Of a DNA stretch of 64,000 nt, positions 18,523-33,192 are shown in pieces. The DNA lies in the NCBI RefSeq assembly GCF_900566075.1, contig NZ_UPHU01000001.1, positions 2,728,001-2,792,000 of the forward strand, in the 5' to 3' direction. The notes beneath the pieces are model-generated. The model was not told the origin of the DNA and ran no database searches. It saw only the letters and a list, made by a program, of their open reading frames with translations. Position numbers and translations under genes: made by a program. Every line of letters starts with the position of its first letter. Within the stretch, counting starts at the first letter, position 1. Source of the stretch: Mycobacterium pseudokansasii (lineage in GTDB: Bacteria; Actinomycetota; Actinomycetes; Mycobacteriales; Mycobacteriaceae).

Positions 18523-21500
18523 TCACGAAGACGTGGTGGCTTCTTCCGGGGCCAACTGTGCGAACAGGTGGTCGGCCAAACCCCGCACCGTGGTGATGTC
18601 GGTGGAGCTGATCCGTATCCCGGTTTCGGACTGGACACGGGTGCGCAGTTCCAGGTTGCCCAGCGAATCCAGTCCGTACTCGGACAGTTGACGGTCCGGA
18701 TCGATGGTGCGCCGCAGGATGAGGCTGACCTGCTCGGAGACCAGACGCCGCAGCAGGCCCGGCCATTCGTCCACCGGCACCGAAGCCAGCTCGTTGCGGA
18801 ATTTGCTTGAGCCCGAACGTCCTTGCTCGGATGCCTTGAACGCCTCGGCGAACTTGCTTCGCTCGGCAAAAGCGGCCACCCACGGCACTCCGACGGTGGG
18901 GGAGTAGCCGGTGTAGGCACGGTCGTGGCGAAGCATCGCCTCGAACGCGTAGGCGCCCTCCTCGGGAGCGATCGCGGCGTCGGTGCTTTCTGCCAATGCG
19001 ATGGCCCGTCCAATCTCGGCCCACGCACCCCAGGCGATCGCGATGGTCGGCAAGCCCTGCAACTGTCGCCAATGCGTGAAGGCATCCAACCAACTGTTGG
19101 CCGCGGCGTAGGCGCCCTGGCCCGGTGAGCCCAGCATGGCCGCCGCCGACGAGAACGAGCAGAACCAGTCCAGCGGCTGATCGACGGTGGCCTGGTGCAG
19201 ATGCCAGGCGCCGTACACCTTGGGCGCCCAGTCCCGGTCGAGCAGCTCGTCGCTGATGTTGGTCAGGGTGGCGTCCTCGACCACGGCAGCCGCGTGGAGC
19301 ACACCGCGCAACGGGAGTCCGGTGGCGGTTGCATTGGCCACCAACCGCTCCGCGGTGCCGCCCTGACCGATGTCGGCGCACTCCACCACGACATCGGATC
19401 CGATCGAACGGATGAGTTCGATTGTCTCTAAGGCTTTTTGGCTGGGTGCGGACCTGGAGCTGAGGACAATCCGGCCCGCGCCGGCGGTGGCCATCTTCTC
19501 GGCCAGGAATAGCCCCAGCCCACCCAGGCCACCGGTGATGATGTAGGAGCCGTCGCCACGGAATACAGGCACCTGCTCCGGCGGCAACACCACGCTACTG
19601 CTTCCGGCACGCGGGATATCGAGGATGAGCTTGCCGGTGTGGTCGGCGGCACCCATCACCCGGATCGCGGTGGCCGCATCGGCCAACGGGTAATGCGTGC
19701 TCTCCGGCATCGGCAGCGTGCCGTCGGCGGTCAGCCGGTACACCGTGCTCAACAGCTCGCGGATGTACTGCGGGTGGGTGAGCGACATCATCCCCAGGTC
19801 GACACCGTAGAAGGACAGGTTGCGCCGGAACGGGAACAGCCCCATCTTGGTGTCGCCGTAGATGTCGCGCTTGCCGATCTCGATGAAACGTCCACCCCAG
19901 GAAAGCAATTCCAGCCCGGCGCGCTGCGCTGCGCCGGTCAGCGAGTTGAGCACGATGTCGACGCCGTAGCCGTCGGTGTCACGGCGGATCTCCTCGGCGA
20001 AGTCGATGCTGCGCGAGTCGTAGACATGTTCAATCCCCATGTCACGCAACAATTGCCGGCGCTTGGGGCTGCCCGCGGTGGCATAGATCTCGGCTCCGGC
20101 CGCACGGGCCATCGCGATCGCGGCCTGGCCCACCCCGCCGGTTCCGGAGTGGATGAGCACCTTGTCACCCGCTTTGATCCGGGCCAGGTCATGCAGCCCG
20201 TACCAGGCAGTGGCGTGCGCGGTGGTTACCGCCGCGGCCTGGGCGTCGGTCAGGCCCTGCGGAATCGGCGTGGCCAGGTTCGCGTCGCAGGTGACAAACG
20301 TCGCCCAGCAGCCGCGGGGTGACATGCCGCCGACATGATCACCGACCTGGTGCGTCGTGACGTCGGGCCCCACAGCCGTTACCACACCCGCGAAATCGGT
20401 GCCCAGCTCCGGCATCCGGCCATCCGGCGAGTTGTAGCGACCGAATGTGACCAGAACATCGGCGAAGTTGATGCTGGACGCGCTGACGGCGACTTCGATC
20501 TCGCCGGGCCCCGGTGTAACCCGGTCGAAGGCGACGAATTCCATGGTCTGTAGATCACCCGGAGTACGGATCTGCAGGCGCATGCCTGCGGATCCGTGAT
20601 TCACCACAGCCGTCTTGCGCTCTTCGGGACGCAATGGCGCGGGCGACAAGCGTGCGGTGTACCACTCGTCGTTTCGCCAGGCGGTCTCGTCTTCTTCCGA
20701 GCCGGACAGCAGTTGGTGCGCGACGTGCTCGGCCTGGGTGTGCTCGTCGACATCGATGTGGGTGGTGTGCAGGTGCGGATGCTCGGCACCGACGACCCGC
20801 AACAGACCTCGCAGCCCGGCCTGCTCGAGGTTGGGGCTGTCTGCGGCGAGTACGGTCTGTGCGTTACGGGTGACCACATACAAGCGGGGCGCCTCGCCCA
20901 TGATTTCCGGTAGCTCGCGGGTGATGCGCACCAGGTGCCGGACGCACTCGACGCCGCGGACCGCGCTCTTCTCGTCGCGGTCGCCGCTGTCCGGCGCGGT
21001 CAGGATGACCACATTGTGAAAACCGCCGGCATTGAGCTGGTTTCGCAGCCGCTCGGCGACACCGGCATGGTCGGTGTGTTCTGGCCAGCTCATCGTTGCG
21101 CACTGCGCGCCGTGCGACTTCAACGTGTCGGTCAACTCGGTCGCCACTAGGTCCGCAAGGTCGGTGGTGCTGATCAGCAGCCACGTTCCGGCGTCGGCGA
21201 GGTCCAGCTCGGGCAGCTCACGCTGCTGCCATTCGATGGTCAGCAGCCGCTCGCCGAGTACGCGATCCCGGTTGCCTTGCTCGGAAACCCCTGTGCCGAG
21301 CCGTAACCCACGCACGGCCACCAGCACGGTCCCGTGCTCGTCGAGTACGTCGAGGTCCGCGTCGACCCCGGCCGCGTCGACGTTTGTCACCCGCGCATAG
21401 CAGTAGTGGGCATTGCGCGTGGAGGCGTAGGCACGGATCCGGCCCACACCCAACGGCAACATCAGACCACCGTTGCCCGCGACCTGGACGTCGGGGTGAG

Positions 21501-24500
21501 CGCCGACGGCCTGGAAACAGGCATCCAACAGGGCGGGGTGGATCGCATAAGCCCGCTGCTGAGACCGCATCGCACCGGGCAGCGAGACCTCGGCCAGCAC
21601 CGTGCTGACGGCCCCGTCGGCAATGTGCGCGGCGCCCAGTCCGGTGAAGGCGGGACCGTATTGCACGCCATGTTCGTCGAACCGTTCCCGTAGTTCGGTC
21701 CCCTCCTCGGTGCGCAGGTGGTCGGCCAACAAGGCGGGGATGTCGTAGGCGGGTGGCTGGTACTCGTCTTCGGCGACGTGCAGCACCGCCGCGCCGCGCC
21801 GGATTGACCCGCCCTCCTGGAATGTCTCGACCACGAAGTCGACGACACCGGGTGATTTCACCGATCCGACCGCCGACAACGGGGTTTCTTCGTCCAGCAG
21901 CAGCATCTGCTCGAAGCGCATGTCGCGGACTTCGGACGCCTCGCCGAGGATGGTGCGGGCTGCCGCCAGCGCCATCTCACAATATGCTGCTCCCGGAAGT
22001 GCGGGGGCACTGTGGATTTGGTGATCAGCCAACCAGGGCAGCGCCTCGGTGCCGACATCGGTCTGCCACACGTGCCGCTCCGGTTCCTCCGGCAGCCGCA
22101 CATGCGCGCCCAGCAGCGGGTGCACGACCACCGACGAGCCGCCTTGGCCCTGGTGGTCGTGACCGGCGCGGTTCAACAGCAACGATCGGTGCGTCCATGT
22201 CGGCAGCGGCGCTTCCACCAGCTGCCCGGCGGGAAAGAGAACGGCGAAGTCCACCGCGGCCCCCGCGCTGTGCAGATCTGCCAGCAGACCGCGCAGCCCG
22301 TGTGGCAACGGCTGTTCGCGCCGCATACCGGCCAATGCTGCCACCGGTATGTCGAGGCTCTCGGCCGTCTTTTCGACGGCACGGGTCAGCAGTGGATGCG
22401 GCGCCAGTTCGGCGAAAACCCGGTAGCCGTCCTCGAGTGCCGCTTGCACGGCCGCGCCGAAGCGCACCGTGTGGCGCAAATTGTCCACCCAATAATTGGC
22501 ATCGCAGTACGGCTCCTCGCGCGGGTCGAACAGCGTCGCGGAATAGTAGGGCACCTCCGGTGTCAGCGGCTCGAGGTCGGCCAGTATCTCGTACAGGTCG
22601 TCAAGGATCGGGTCCACCTGCGGGGAGTGCGACGCGACGTCGACGGCCACCTCGCGGGCCATCACTTCGCGCTGCTCCCATGCCGTGACGAGTTCGCGAA
22701 CGGCCTCGGTGGCCCCGCCGATCACCGTGGACTGCGGCGAAGCCACGACCGCGACCACGACGTCGTTGACGCCGCGAGCCATCAGTTCCGAAAGCACTTG
22801 CTGGGCAGGCAGTTCCACCGATGCCATGGCTCCGGAACCGGAGATGCGCGTCATCAGCCGGGAACGGCGGCAGATGACCTTCGCCCCGTCTTGAAGTGAC
22901 AGCGCGCCCGCCGCGACGGCCGCCGCCGATTCTCCGAGGGAGTGCCCGATGACCGCGCCGGGGCGAACCCCGTAGGACTTCATGGTGGCGGCCAGCGCCA
23001 CCTGCATGGCGAACAGAGTCGGCTGCACACGGTCGATCCCGGCCACGGTCTCCGGTGCGGTCATCGCTTCGGTCACCGAGAATCCGGACTCCTGTGCGAT
23101 CAACGGCTCCAGCTCCGCGATGGTCGCCGCGAAGACCGGTTCGTTGGCGAGCAGGTCGGCGCCCATCGCCGCCCACTGCGAGCCTTGGCCGGAGAACACC
23201 CACACCGGGCCCCGGTCGTCCTGCCCGACGGCGGCTTGATACGGGGTCTCGTCGTCGGCAATCTCGCGCAAGGCCGCGGACAGCTCCGCGGCACTGCCGG
23301 CCAGCACCGCCGTCCGCACCGGGCGATGACTGCGCCGACGGGCCAGGGTGTAGGCCAGATCCGAGGCCGACCATTCCGGGGCCTGCGCATCGACCCAGTC
23401 CGCGAGCCGCCCAGCGGTCTGCCGCAATGCGTCGGCTGAGGTCGCCGACAGCGGGAAGATCAGCTCGCCGCCGACGGCTGGGGCAGCCGGCACGTCGTCG
23501 TGTGCAGTGACCTCGGGCGCCTGCTCGACGATGGCGTGCACGTTGGTCCCGGATATCCCGTACGACGACACCGCCGCCCGTCGTACCTGCTCACCGTTCG
23601 TAGGCCACGGCGTGATCTCCTGCGGCACAAAGAGTTTGGTGCTGATTCGGGCCATATCGTCCGGCAGGCGGGTGAAGTGCAGGTTCCGCGGAATCACACC
23701 GTGCTGCAGTGCGAGAATTGCCTTCATCAGCCCGAGCGCCCCGGCGGCCGCTTGGGTGTGTCCGAAATTGGGTTTTGCCGATGTCAGCGCGCAGGGCCGG
23801 TCGATGCCGTACACCTCGGCCAGACTTTCGTATTCGATGGGGTCACCCACCGGGGTGCCGGTGCCGTGCGCCTCGACCAACCCGACGCTGCCCGGCTCCA
23901 CTCCCGCCGTGGCCAGCGCCGCGCGATACACCATCGATTGGGCTTGCACCGACGGCGTCGCGATGCTTACCGTGTGGCCGTCCTGGTTGGCGGCCGTTCC
24001 GCGCACGACGGCCAGGACCCGATCGCCGTCGCGCAGTGCGTCCGGCAACCGCTTGAGCAACAGCACCACCGAACCCTCGCCGGACACGAACCCGTCCGCC
24101 GCGGCGTCGAATGCGTGGCAATGTCCGGTGGGCGACAACATATTCTGCGCCGACGCCGAGGCGAACCTGCGCGGTTCCATCATCACGTAGACGCCTGCCG
24201 CAAAGGCCAGATCGCTTTCGCCGTCGCTGAGGCTGCGGCAGGCCAGATGGGTTGCGAACAAGCTGGACGAGCATGCGGTGTCCACCGTGACCGCGGGCCC
24301 GTGCAACCGCAGAGCATAGGAAATGCGTCCCGACGCAAAGCAGGAGTTGGTTCCGGTGTTGCCGTACGGCCCGTCGAAGGCCTCCGCGTCGATGTGCACG
24401 AACTGGTAGTCGCCGTGATTGAGACCGACGAAGACGCCGGTGAGCGACTCGGCCATCTTTTCCGGTGTCAGACCGGCGTGTTCCATGGCCTCCCATGCGG

Positions 24501-24813
24501 TTTCCAGAAGTAAGCGGTGTTGCGGGTCGATCGCAGTCGCTTCTTTTTCGGTGATCCCGAAGAACTCGGGATCGAAGTCGCCGACGTTGTCCAGGAAGGA
24601 ACCCCACTTGCAGACGGTCCGGCCGGGCACGCCGGGCTCGGGGTCGTAGTATTCGTCGGCGTCCCAGCGGTCAGCGGGAACTTCGGTGACCGTGTCGTCT
24701 CCCCGTAACAACGCCTCCCACAGCTTTCTCGGGGAGTCGACTCCTCCGGGAAGCCGGCATGCCATCCCGATCACAGCCACCGGAGTCACACCTGGTTCGT
24801 TCACCGCCGTCAC
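18523..24813 (-). CDS. pks5: Mas-like iterative type I polyketide synthase, Pks5 copy 1
   Basis: 2096 aa with the complete Mas order KS-AT-DH-ER-KR-ACP and no thioesterase. The KS active Cys is 181 in DTACSSS. The AT has GHSLGES and the VASH motif typical of methylmalonyl-specific AT domains. The DH region has [16 protein letters not shown]. The ER has [15 protein letters not shown] and the KR has [14 protein letters not shown]. The ACP near the C-terminus carries GLDSLGN with the phosphopantetheine Ser. Such enzymes elongate fatty acids with methylmalonyl-CoA to methyl-branched chains used in LOS. The start is GTG 24813, with GTG 24804 as an alternative. It is divergent from fadD25 and a near-duplicate of 33193-39480. 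Confidence 0.95.
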   Translation of the reverse strand: MTAVNEPGVTPVAVIGMACRLPGGVDSPRKLWEALLRGDDTVTEVPADRWDADEYYDPEPGVPGRTVCKWGSFLDNVGDFDPEFFGITEKEATAIDPQHRLLLETAWEAMEHAGLTPEKMAESLTGVFVGLNHGDYQFVHIDAEAFDGPYGNTGTNSCFASGRISYALRLHGPAVTVDTACSSSLFATHLACRSLSDGESDLAFAAGVYVMMEPRRFASASAQNMLSPTGHCHAFDAAADGFVSGEGSVVLLLKRLPDALRDGDRVLAVVRGTAANQDGHTVSIATPSVQAQSMVYRAALATAGVEPGSVGLVEAHGTGTPVGDPIEYESLAEVYGIDRPCALTSAKPNFGHTQAAAGALGLMKAILALQHGVIPRNLHFTRLPDDMARISTKLFVPQEITPWPTNGEQVRRAAVSSYGISGTNVHAIVEQAPEVTAHDDVPAAPAVGGELIFPLSATSADALRQTAGRLADWVDAQAPEWSASDLAYTLARRRSHRPVRTAVLAGSAAELSAALREIADDETPYQAAVGQDDRGPVWVFSGQGSQWAAMGADLLANEPVFAATIAELEPLIAQESGFSVTEAMTAPETVAGIDRVQPTLFAMQVALAATMKSYGVRPGAVIGHSLGESAAAVAAGALSLQDGAKVICRRSRLMTRISGSGAMASVELPAQQVLSELMARGVNDVVVAVVASPQSTVIGGATEAVRELVTAWEQREVMAREVAVDVASHSPQVDPILDDLYEILADLEPLTPEVPYYSATLFDPREEPYCDANYWVDNLRHTVRFGAAVQAALEDGYRVFAELAPHPLLTRAVEKTAESLDIPVAALAGMRREQPLPHGLRGLLADLHSAGAAVDFAVLFPAGQLVEAPLPTWTHRSLLLNRAGHDHQGQGGSSVVVHPLLGAHVRLPEEPERHVWQTDVGTEALPWLADHQIHSAPALPGAAYCEMALAAARTILGEASEVRDMRFEQMLLLDEETPLSAVGSVKSPGVVDFVVETFQEGGSIRRGAAVLHVAEDEYQPPAYDIPALLADHLRTEEGTELRERFDEHGVQYGPAFTGLGAAHIADGAVSTVLAEVSLPGAMRSQQRAYAIHPALLDACFQAVGAHPDVQVAGNGGLMLPLGVGRIRAYASTRNAHYCYARVTNVDAAGVDADLDVLDEHGTVLVAVRGLRLGTGVSEQGNRDRVLGERLLTIEWQQRELPELDLADAGTWLLISTTDLADLVATELTDTLKSHGAQCATMSWPEHTDHAGVAERLRNQLNAGGFHNVVILTAPDSGDRDEKSAVRGVECVRHLVRITRELPEIMGEAPRLYVVTRNAQTVLAADSPNLEQAGLRGLLRVVGAEHPHLHTTHIDVDEHTQAEHVAHQLLSGSEEDETAWRNDEWYTARLSPAPLRPEERKTAVVNHGSAGMRLQIRTPGDLQTMEFVAFDRVTPGPGEIEVAVSASSINFADVLVTFGRYNSPDGRMPELGTDFAGVVTAVGPDVTTHQVGDHVGGMSPRGCWATFVTCDANLATPIPQGLTDAQAAAVTTAHATAWYGLHDLARIKAGDKVLIHSGTGGVGQAAIAMARAAGAEIYATAGSPKRRQLLRDMGIEHVYDSRSIDFAEEIRRDTDGYGVDIVLNSLTGAAQRAGLELLSWGGRFIEIGKRDIYGDTKMGLFPFRRNLSFYGVDLGMMSLTHPQYIRELLSTVYRLTADGTLPMPESTHYPLADAATAIRVMGAADHTGKLILDIPRAGSSSVVLPPEQVPVFRGDGSYIITGGLGGLGLFLAEKMATAGAGRIVLSSRSAPSQKALETIELIRSIGSDVVVECADIGQGGTAERLVANATATGLPLRGVLHAAAVVEDATLTNISDELLDRDWAPKVYGAWHLHQATVDQPLDWFCSFSSAAAMLGSPGQGAYAAANSWLDAFTHWRQLQGLPTIAIAWGAWAEIGRAIALAESTDAAIAPEEGAYAFEAMLRHDRAYTGYSPTVGVPWVAAFAERSKFAEAFKASEQGRSGSSKFRNELASVPVDEWPGLLRRLVSEQVSLILRRTIDPDRQLSEYGLDSLGNLELRTRVQSETGIRISSTDITTVRGLADHLFAQLAPEEATTSS

Positions 24814-25332
24814 CTCTTCTTTTCCCCCTGTCTCAAGGAGACTTCATCGAATATCGATCCGGGCTGTCGATGCCGGCGCATCGCGCACCGCGCCATGATC
24901 CCCCTGATCGCATCCGACTCAACTAGTCAGGTGAACAGCAGCGTAGCCCCTTAGCTTCGCCAATGTGGGAAAACTGTGCGTACGTACAAAAAAATCTGTC
25001 GAATAGGGGAGAAAGAGCAGGTCGACGGCTTAAGAGTGACGCCGGATGTCCGCAAAAAGCAGTATGCGGGCGCTTTGCTCGGCTCGCCGCCAGTCCCACG
25101 GGTTGACGACGATATATATGCGCCCTCCCCCCCGGGCATGCCGAGGTGGACCGCCGCTGTGGTGCATTCACACCGAGAGCCACGGAGGTGGCAGACGGTA
25201 TGGCCTGAGCGCGATCGCAACCCCGAGCCGGTGGGACCCGTGCGGCCGGCCCTGCGGCGGATAATCCTCGTGTTACCCCTGTGACGAGCAGATTTGGCAC
25301 CGGCCAAGCGCATCCGAGGTAGTGTAAGGCGC
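24814..25332. promoter_or_regulatory. Divergent control region between pks5 copy 1 and fadD25
   Basis: The 519-bp gap has no gene. On the minus strand it carries a promoter-like element at 24936-25010 that is repeated upstream of mmpL12; its core is ACGTACAAAAA and a TACGCT hexamer at 24940-24945. On the plus strand a TAGTGT hexamer at 25320-25325 lies 7 nt before the fadD25 GTG, with TTGGCA at 25294-25299. This suggests a leaderless or nearly leaderless fadD25 transcript. Confidence 0.45.
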
Positions 25333-27084
25333 GTGGTTGAGTCTTCGATTCCCGCTGTGCTGCGCGAGCGTGCGAGCTTGCAGCCCAACGACACAGCGAT
25401 GACATTCATTGATTACGAGCAGGATTGGGAAGGTGTCCCGGAGACGCTGACGTGGGCGCAGCTGCATCGGCGCATGCTCAATGTAGGTCAGCGCCTCAGG
25501 CAATGCGGATCGCCCGGCGATCGGGCAGTGATACTTGCGCCGCAGACCCTTGACTACATCGCCGGATTCCTCGGGGCGCTCGAGGCCGGGCTGACCGCCG
25601 TTCCGCTTTCGGTTCCTTATTCCGGCGTTCATGACGAGCGCACCACTTCCGTGCTGGCTGATACGTCACCCTCGGTCATCCTGACAACTTCCTCGGTGAG
25701 CGATCATGTTTCTGGGTACGCGAAGCCGCAACCCGGACAATCTGCGCCCGCAGTTGTCGAAATCGATTTACTGGACCTGGACTCTCGGCCGGCTTCGCCG
25801 GTCCGGCCGGGCTCTCGTAGCGCAGAGATGCCGGATGCGCTGTATTTGCAGTACACCTCCGGGTCCACCCGGACGCCGGCCGGGGTTGCGGTCTCGAATA
25901 AGAATTTGTTCGTCAATTTCGGGCAGATCATGGACGGCTACTACGGGAAGTACGGGAAGGTTCCCCCGCCCGGCAGTGGTGTGGTGTCCTGGCTGCCGTT
26001 TTATCACGATATGGGTTTTTTTGTTGGAATTATCATTCCCATTCTCGCGGGCATTCCCGTGGTCCTGACGAGTCCAGCGGGGTTTTTGCAGAGACCGGCT
26101 CGGTGGATGCAATTGATGGCGAGTAGTGGCCGGGTATTCACGGCAGCGCCAAATTTCGCCTTCGACCTGGTAGCGCGCAAGACGTCCGACGACGATATGA
26201 ACGGTTTCGATCTCGGGGAAGTGCTGCATGTCCTCAGCGGCAGCGAGCGGGTGCAGCCCGTCACGGTGAAGCGCTTCACCGACCGGTTCGCTAAATTCAA
26301 CCTTGATCCCGTGGCGGTCCGGCCGTCATATGGGATGGCCGAGGCAACTGTCTATATCGCGACTCGTGAACCGGGCGAACCACCCAAAGTCGTGTATTTC
26401 GATTCCGCGAAACTGCCCGCGGGTGAGGCGGAGCGGTGCGCACCCGGAACCGGTACCGGGCTGGTGAGCTATGGCAGCCCGCGGCAGATGACGGTGCGAA
26501 TCGTCGACCCCGACACCGGTGTGGAGTGCCCGGAGGGAGCGGTCGGCGAGATCTGGCTGCACGGACCCAACGTGGGCGCCGGCTACTGGCAGAAGCCTGT
26601 GGAGTCCGAGCGCACCTTCCAGGCGCGCATCGTCAACCCTTCGGCCGGCACCCCGGAGGGTCCCTGGCTCAGGACTGGTGATTCTGGCTTCTACTTCGAG
26701 GGAGAGTTGTTCATCATCGGCCGTATCAAAGATCTCTTGATCGTGTACGGCCGCAATCACTCTCCAGACGACATCGAGGCAACGATCCAGGAGGTCATTC
26801 CGGGTCGATGCGCGGCAATAGCGGTTCCGGACCGTGGCGCTGAGAAGCTGGTCGCAATCATCGAACTCAAGAAGCGCCCGGACACGGATGAGGATTTGGC
26901 CGACAGGTTACAGGTCGTCAAACGGGAAGTGACATCGGCAATTTCGAAGTCGCACGGCCTGAGCGTGGCGGATCTGGTTCTGGTCTCACCCGGCTCGATT
27001 CCGATAACCACAAGCGGCAAGATCAGACGAGCGCAATGTGTCGAGCTGTATCGGCACGACGAGTTCACCCGCCTAGACGCTTAA
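25333..27084 (+). CDS. fadD25: Fatty acyl-AMP ligase, FadD25-like
   Basis: 583 aa from GTG 25333, giving the [14 protein letters not shown] start typical of mycobacterial FadD25/FAAL proteins; the frame is open to 25294. The adenylation motif [14 protein letters not shown] is followed by [11 protein letters not shown], the FAAL signature, then [19 protein letters not shown] and [20 protein letters not shown]. The C-terminus ([23 protein letters not shown] region) matches FadD25 as I recall it. FAALs activate long-chain fatty acids as acyl-AMP and load them onto a PKS. The obvious partner is one of the two Pks5 copies. It is divergent from pks5 copy 1. Confidence 0.93.
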   Translation: MVESSIPAVLRERASLQPNDTAMTFIDYEQDWEGVPETLTWAQLHRRMLNVGQRLRQCGSPGDRAVILAPQTLDYIAGFLGALEAGLTAVPLSVPYSGVHDERTTSVLADTSPSVILTTSSVSDHVSGYAKPQPGQSAPAVVEIDLLDLDSRPASPVRPGSRSAEMPDALYLQYTSGSTRTPAGVAVSNKNLFVNFGQIMDGYYGKYGKVPPPGSGVVSWLPFYHDMGFFVGIIIPILAGIPVVLTSPAGFLQRPARWMQLMASSGRVFTAAPNFAFDLVARKTSDDDMNGFDLGEVLHVLSGSERVQPVTVKRFTDRFAKFNLDPVAVRPSYGMAEATVYIATREPGEPPKVVYFDSAKLPAGEAERCAPGTGTGLVSYGSPRQMTVRIVDPDTGVECPEGAVGEIWLHGPNVGAGYWQKPVESERTFQARIVNPSAGTPEGPWLRTGDSGFYFEGELFIIGRIKDLLIVYGRNHSPDDIEATIQEVIPGRCAAIAVPDRGAEKLVAIIELKKRPDTDEDLADRLQVVKREVTSAISKSHGLSVADLVLVSPGSIPITTSGKIRRAQCVELYRHDEFTRLDA

Positions 27085-27517
27085 ATCTTTCGCGTTCGTT
27101 GGGCTGCGCCAGACCCGACCGACCGGAAAATCCTCAAGGTGAGTGGGCAGGCTGAAGGCGACCTGGCGGAGCTTGCGGAGCCGGGTAGCTGTATTGGTGT
27201 GGGTTTGCGGTTTAGGCGGCGGGCTCGAGTGTGACTCGGTATCCCATGGCCGCGAGTTGTGCGCCGTAGTTGCGTAGTCGTCGTTGGGTGGCGATGCGGC
27301 TGGTGTAGTAGTCGGGGACGAGGTCATAGAAGCGGGTGGCCGGGTTGACCAGCAGGTGTCGGACGATGACCAGGGTGGAGCGGGCGACCGCGACCAGGGC
27401 TTTGAGTTCGCCGCGACGTTTGATCAATCCGCCGAGCTTTGAAGGCTTCGGGCGAGCAGGGAGTCAGATAGAACCCGATCGCCGTCCTCATGTCGACGGC
27501 GGACCATCAGCAGAGCG
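27085..27517. mobile_element. Remnant of an IS110-family element
   Basis: The gap between fadD25 and mmpL12 is occupied by insertion-sequence debris. A C-terminal transposase fragment is readable at 27212-27427 on the minus strand. The flanks (27085-27211 and 27428-27517) hold no gene, and I cannot see intact ends or a target duplication. The element is inactive. Confidence 0.6.
27212..27427 (-). pseudogene. Truncated IS110-family transposase, C-terminal fragment
   Basis: About 71 codons remain: KRRGELKALVAVARS, then VIVRHLLVNPATRFYDLVPDYY and a C-terminus ending LAAMGYRVTLEPAA. This is the C-terminal end typical of IS110/IS902/IS1110-type transposases, where a (R/K)RGxKKAVVAVARxLLVI stretch precedes RFxDLGxDYY. 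The N-terminal DEDD catalytic domain and the Ser-containing Transposase_20 domain are missing. It marks past insertion in the pks5-mmpL12 interval. Confidence 0.7.
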
Positions 27518-31150
<3,633 letters not shown>

Positions 31151-31651
31151 CTTTCCACGCCACAGCGGTTCACCGGCCGATAAAGCCCGTCGAATCGATC
31201 CGCATCGCGGCGGTGGTAAATGAACTCGGTGGCCACCCGTTCGAGCCTCGACAACGCCGCCCAGCGCACCGCCGACAATTGGCCGGGTGGGCTGACGAAA
31301 GTGGCTGGATCGGCAGCGGTTCTATTCAAGTCCAGCCACCTCTTTTCGGTGGTGTTCAGGCGCCCGGTCCGGGGGCATCGCACGTCGACTCAGCCCCCCA
31401 ACATCTCGGTCCGCAACGGCCGGGCATCCTCAATTCTGCTAGTGCACCACAGGGTAGCCCGTTGATCTTCGGCCCGTGGAAAAATCGTGCCAACGTACAA
31501 AAATTTTTTGTCCGAAGTGCAGAAAGTCGGCTGTTTTCGGGCAATCCGGGAGCGCCCCCCGGGTATTGACTTGTCAGTCAACAGCGCCTTGCCTCGGCAT
31601 ACCGGCCGTGCGGCCAGGCCGCAGTCCAAGCACCGCTCACATCGACGCCCA
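31151..31651. promoter_or_regulatory. Upstream region of mmpL12 with repeated promoter-like element
   Basis: The 500-bp gap holds no gene. At 31447-31530 it carries a copy of the element seen upstream of pks5 copy 1, with a TACCCT hexamer at 31451-31456 on the minus strand and an ACGTACAAAAA core at 31493-31503. At 31566-31581 TTGACTTGTCAGTCAA forms an inverted repeat with 6-bp arms and a 4-bp spacer, a possible operator. Confidence 0.45.
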
Positions 31652-33127
31652 TCAACCGGGAAACAGGCCGTCATTTCCGTTGCCGCTGAAGCTGAGTGCG
31701 GTTGCACGACGTTGCGGGATGTCGCTGCGGCCCTCGGCGACGCGCACATACACCGATTTCATGGCGTCCAGGTAGCGCAGCACCGACTCGTGGGCGATCG
31801 GGCTGTCCGGGAAGGATGCCGTCACCGTGGTCTCTTCGTGGAACCGGTTGACCCACATGCACACCCGGGCCGCGATGCGACCGTCACTGAAGACTCTGGT
31901 ATTTGCCGTTCGGATATGTGGCGCGAACACGGCCGACAGCGGCGGCACACCGGCGTCGAGGAACGACAGCATGGGAAAGCATCCTCGCGACAGCGGCGTC
32001 GCGAGCCGGGGTGCCAGCTCCAACACGCGTTCGAACGGCACTCTGGCCAGATGGGCGCGCGAGTCGAAAGCGGCTTGTGCGCCGCGCGCGGTCTCACCGA
32101 ACGAGGCGCCGACCGGCACGGCGAGCGGAAGGTGGCCGATGAACCATCCGCTGGTGACAAATTCCGCGGGCGTGCTTCGGGTGCCGGTGGGTGTGACCGC
32201 GTAATAGGTCTCCGAACCGGCGAGTTCGTATTCGGTGAGGGCGGCGCAAGCGAAGACTCCGCCGCTGAACCTGGCGCCGGCCCGGGTGCACGCGGCCTCG
32301 AATTCGGCGGTCTGGTGGGCATCCAGCAGCTGCAGGGAAAGCACCTCGCCCGTGGTGAGCCGCGACGTGTCGCCCAGCGGCAGTGGAAAGGCGGGGAAGG
32401 ATCCGTCGTTGTTTTCCAGGAATTCGATCCATTGACGTACCTCCGGCGAATCCAATGTCAACGCGGAGGTGTATGCGTGCTCGCGCAGGCAGTACTCGGC
32501 GTAGCTACCGGCCTTCGGCAACGGAATAGGCTCGCCGCCGTCCATCAGCGTGTTGTACATCTCGCGGATCTCCAAGAAGATGGTGCCGAGAAATGTGGCA
32601 TCGAAATGTATGTGGTCAATGCTGATACAGACGGTGAAGTGGTCGTCATATTGGATCACGCCGAATCTGAAGCAATCCCAATCCAGGGGACTCGGGGTGC
32701 TCAAGATGTATTTCTGCCATTGGCTCGGCGTCATCTCGCCGTGCTCAACCGGTTGCATTTCGATAACACCGGGATCGGCTATGGCCTGGCGGACTATCTG
32801 GCACGCACCGGTGATGGCAAACCTGCTGCGGTAGGTGTCATGGCGACGAAGGTGCGAGTTGATGACGTAGGTCATCGTGCGGATATCGCAGTGACCGAGG
32901 ATATCGAAGGCAATGACCAAAAGCCGTGACATGTCGAGGCCCTTGGCCGTTTGCTCAGCGAACCTGCGCAGGTGCCGGGCCTGTATGTAGCTCGGCGGCA
33001 CGGCGCTGATCGGTGCGTCCCGGGCGTTCGCCACAGTCGCCGGCGACGGCTGCCACAGCCAGACAATACCCGGCTCCGGCAGCCAATTCCTGACGTTATC
33101 CAGACCGAGATTGCCCACGACAACCAA
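31652..33127 (-). CDS. papA4: PapA-type polyketide-associated acyltransferase (PapA4-like)
   Basis: 491 aa from TTG 33127, chosen because AAAGGAG lies 5 nt upstream. It has the condensation/CoA-dependent acyltransferase fold of PapA1-PapA4 proteins. The catalytic H-x-x-x-D is H172-I-H-F-D176 in ISIDHIHFDATF, and WFIGHLPLAVP with the following SFGET matches the later conserved region. PapA enzymes move PKS-made acyl chains onto trehalose-based glycolipids. It lies between the two pks5 copies, 66 nt after pks5 copy 2 ends and on the same strand, so it is probably co-transcribed with that gene. In M. tuberculosis papA4 is a short relic; this copy is full length. Confidence 0.88.
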   Translation of the reverse strand: MVVVGNLGLDNVRNWLPEPGIVWLWQPSPATVANARDAPISAVPPSYIQARHLRRFAEQTAKGLDMSRLLVIAFDILGHCDIRTMTYVINSHLRRHDTYRSRFAITGACQIVRQAIADPGVIEMQPVEHGEMTPSQWQKYILSTPSPLDWDCFRFGVIQYDDHFTVCISIDHIHFDATFLGTIFLEIREMYNTLMDGGEPIPLPKAGSYAEYCLREHAYTSALTLDSPEVRQWIEFLENNDGSFPAFPLPLGDTSRLTTGEVLSLQLLDAHQTAEFEAACTRAGARFSGGVFACAALTEYELAGSETYYAVTPTGTRSTPAEFVTSGWFIGHLPLAVPVGASFGETARGAQAAFDSRAHLARVPFERVLELAPRLATPLSRGCFPMLSFLDAGVPPLSAVFAPHIRTANTRVFSDGRIAARVCMWVNRFHEETTVTASFPDSPIAHESVLRYLDAMKSVYVRVAEGRSDIPQRRATALSFSGNGNDGLFPG

Positions 33128-33192
33128 TTGAACTCCTTTGGCTCAACGCCCGGTCCCAGGATATTTCACGTCATCGAATATGCCGCGCATCG

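Noticed and set aside
31487..32929. 480-aa plus-strand frame
   Set aside because: It is antisense to papA, which has clear catalytic motifs.
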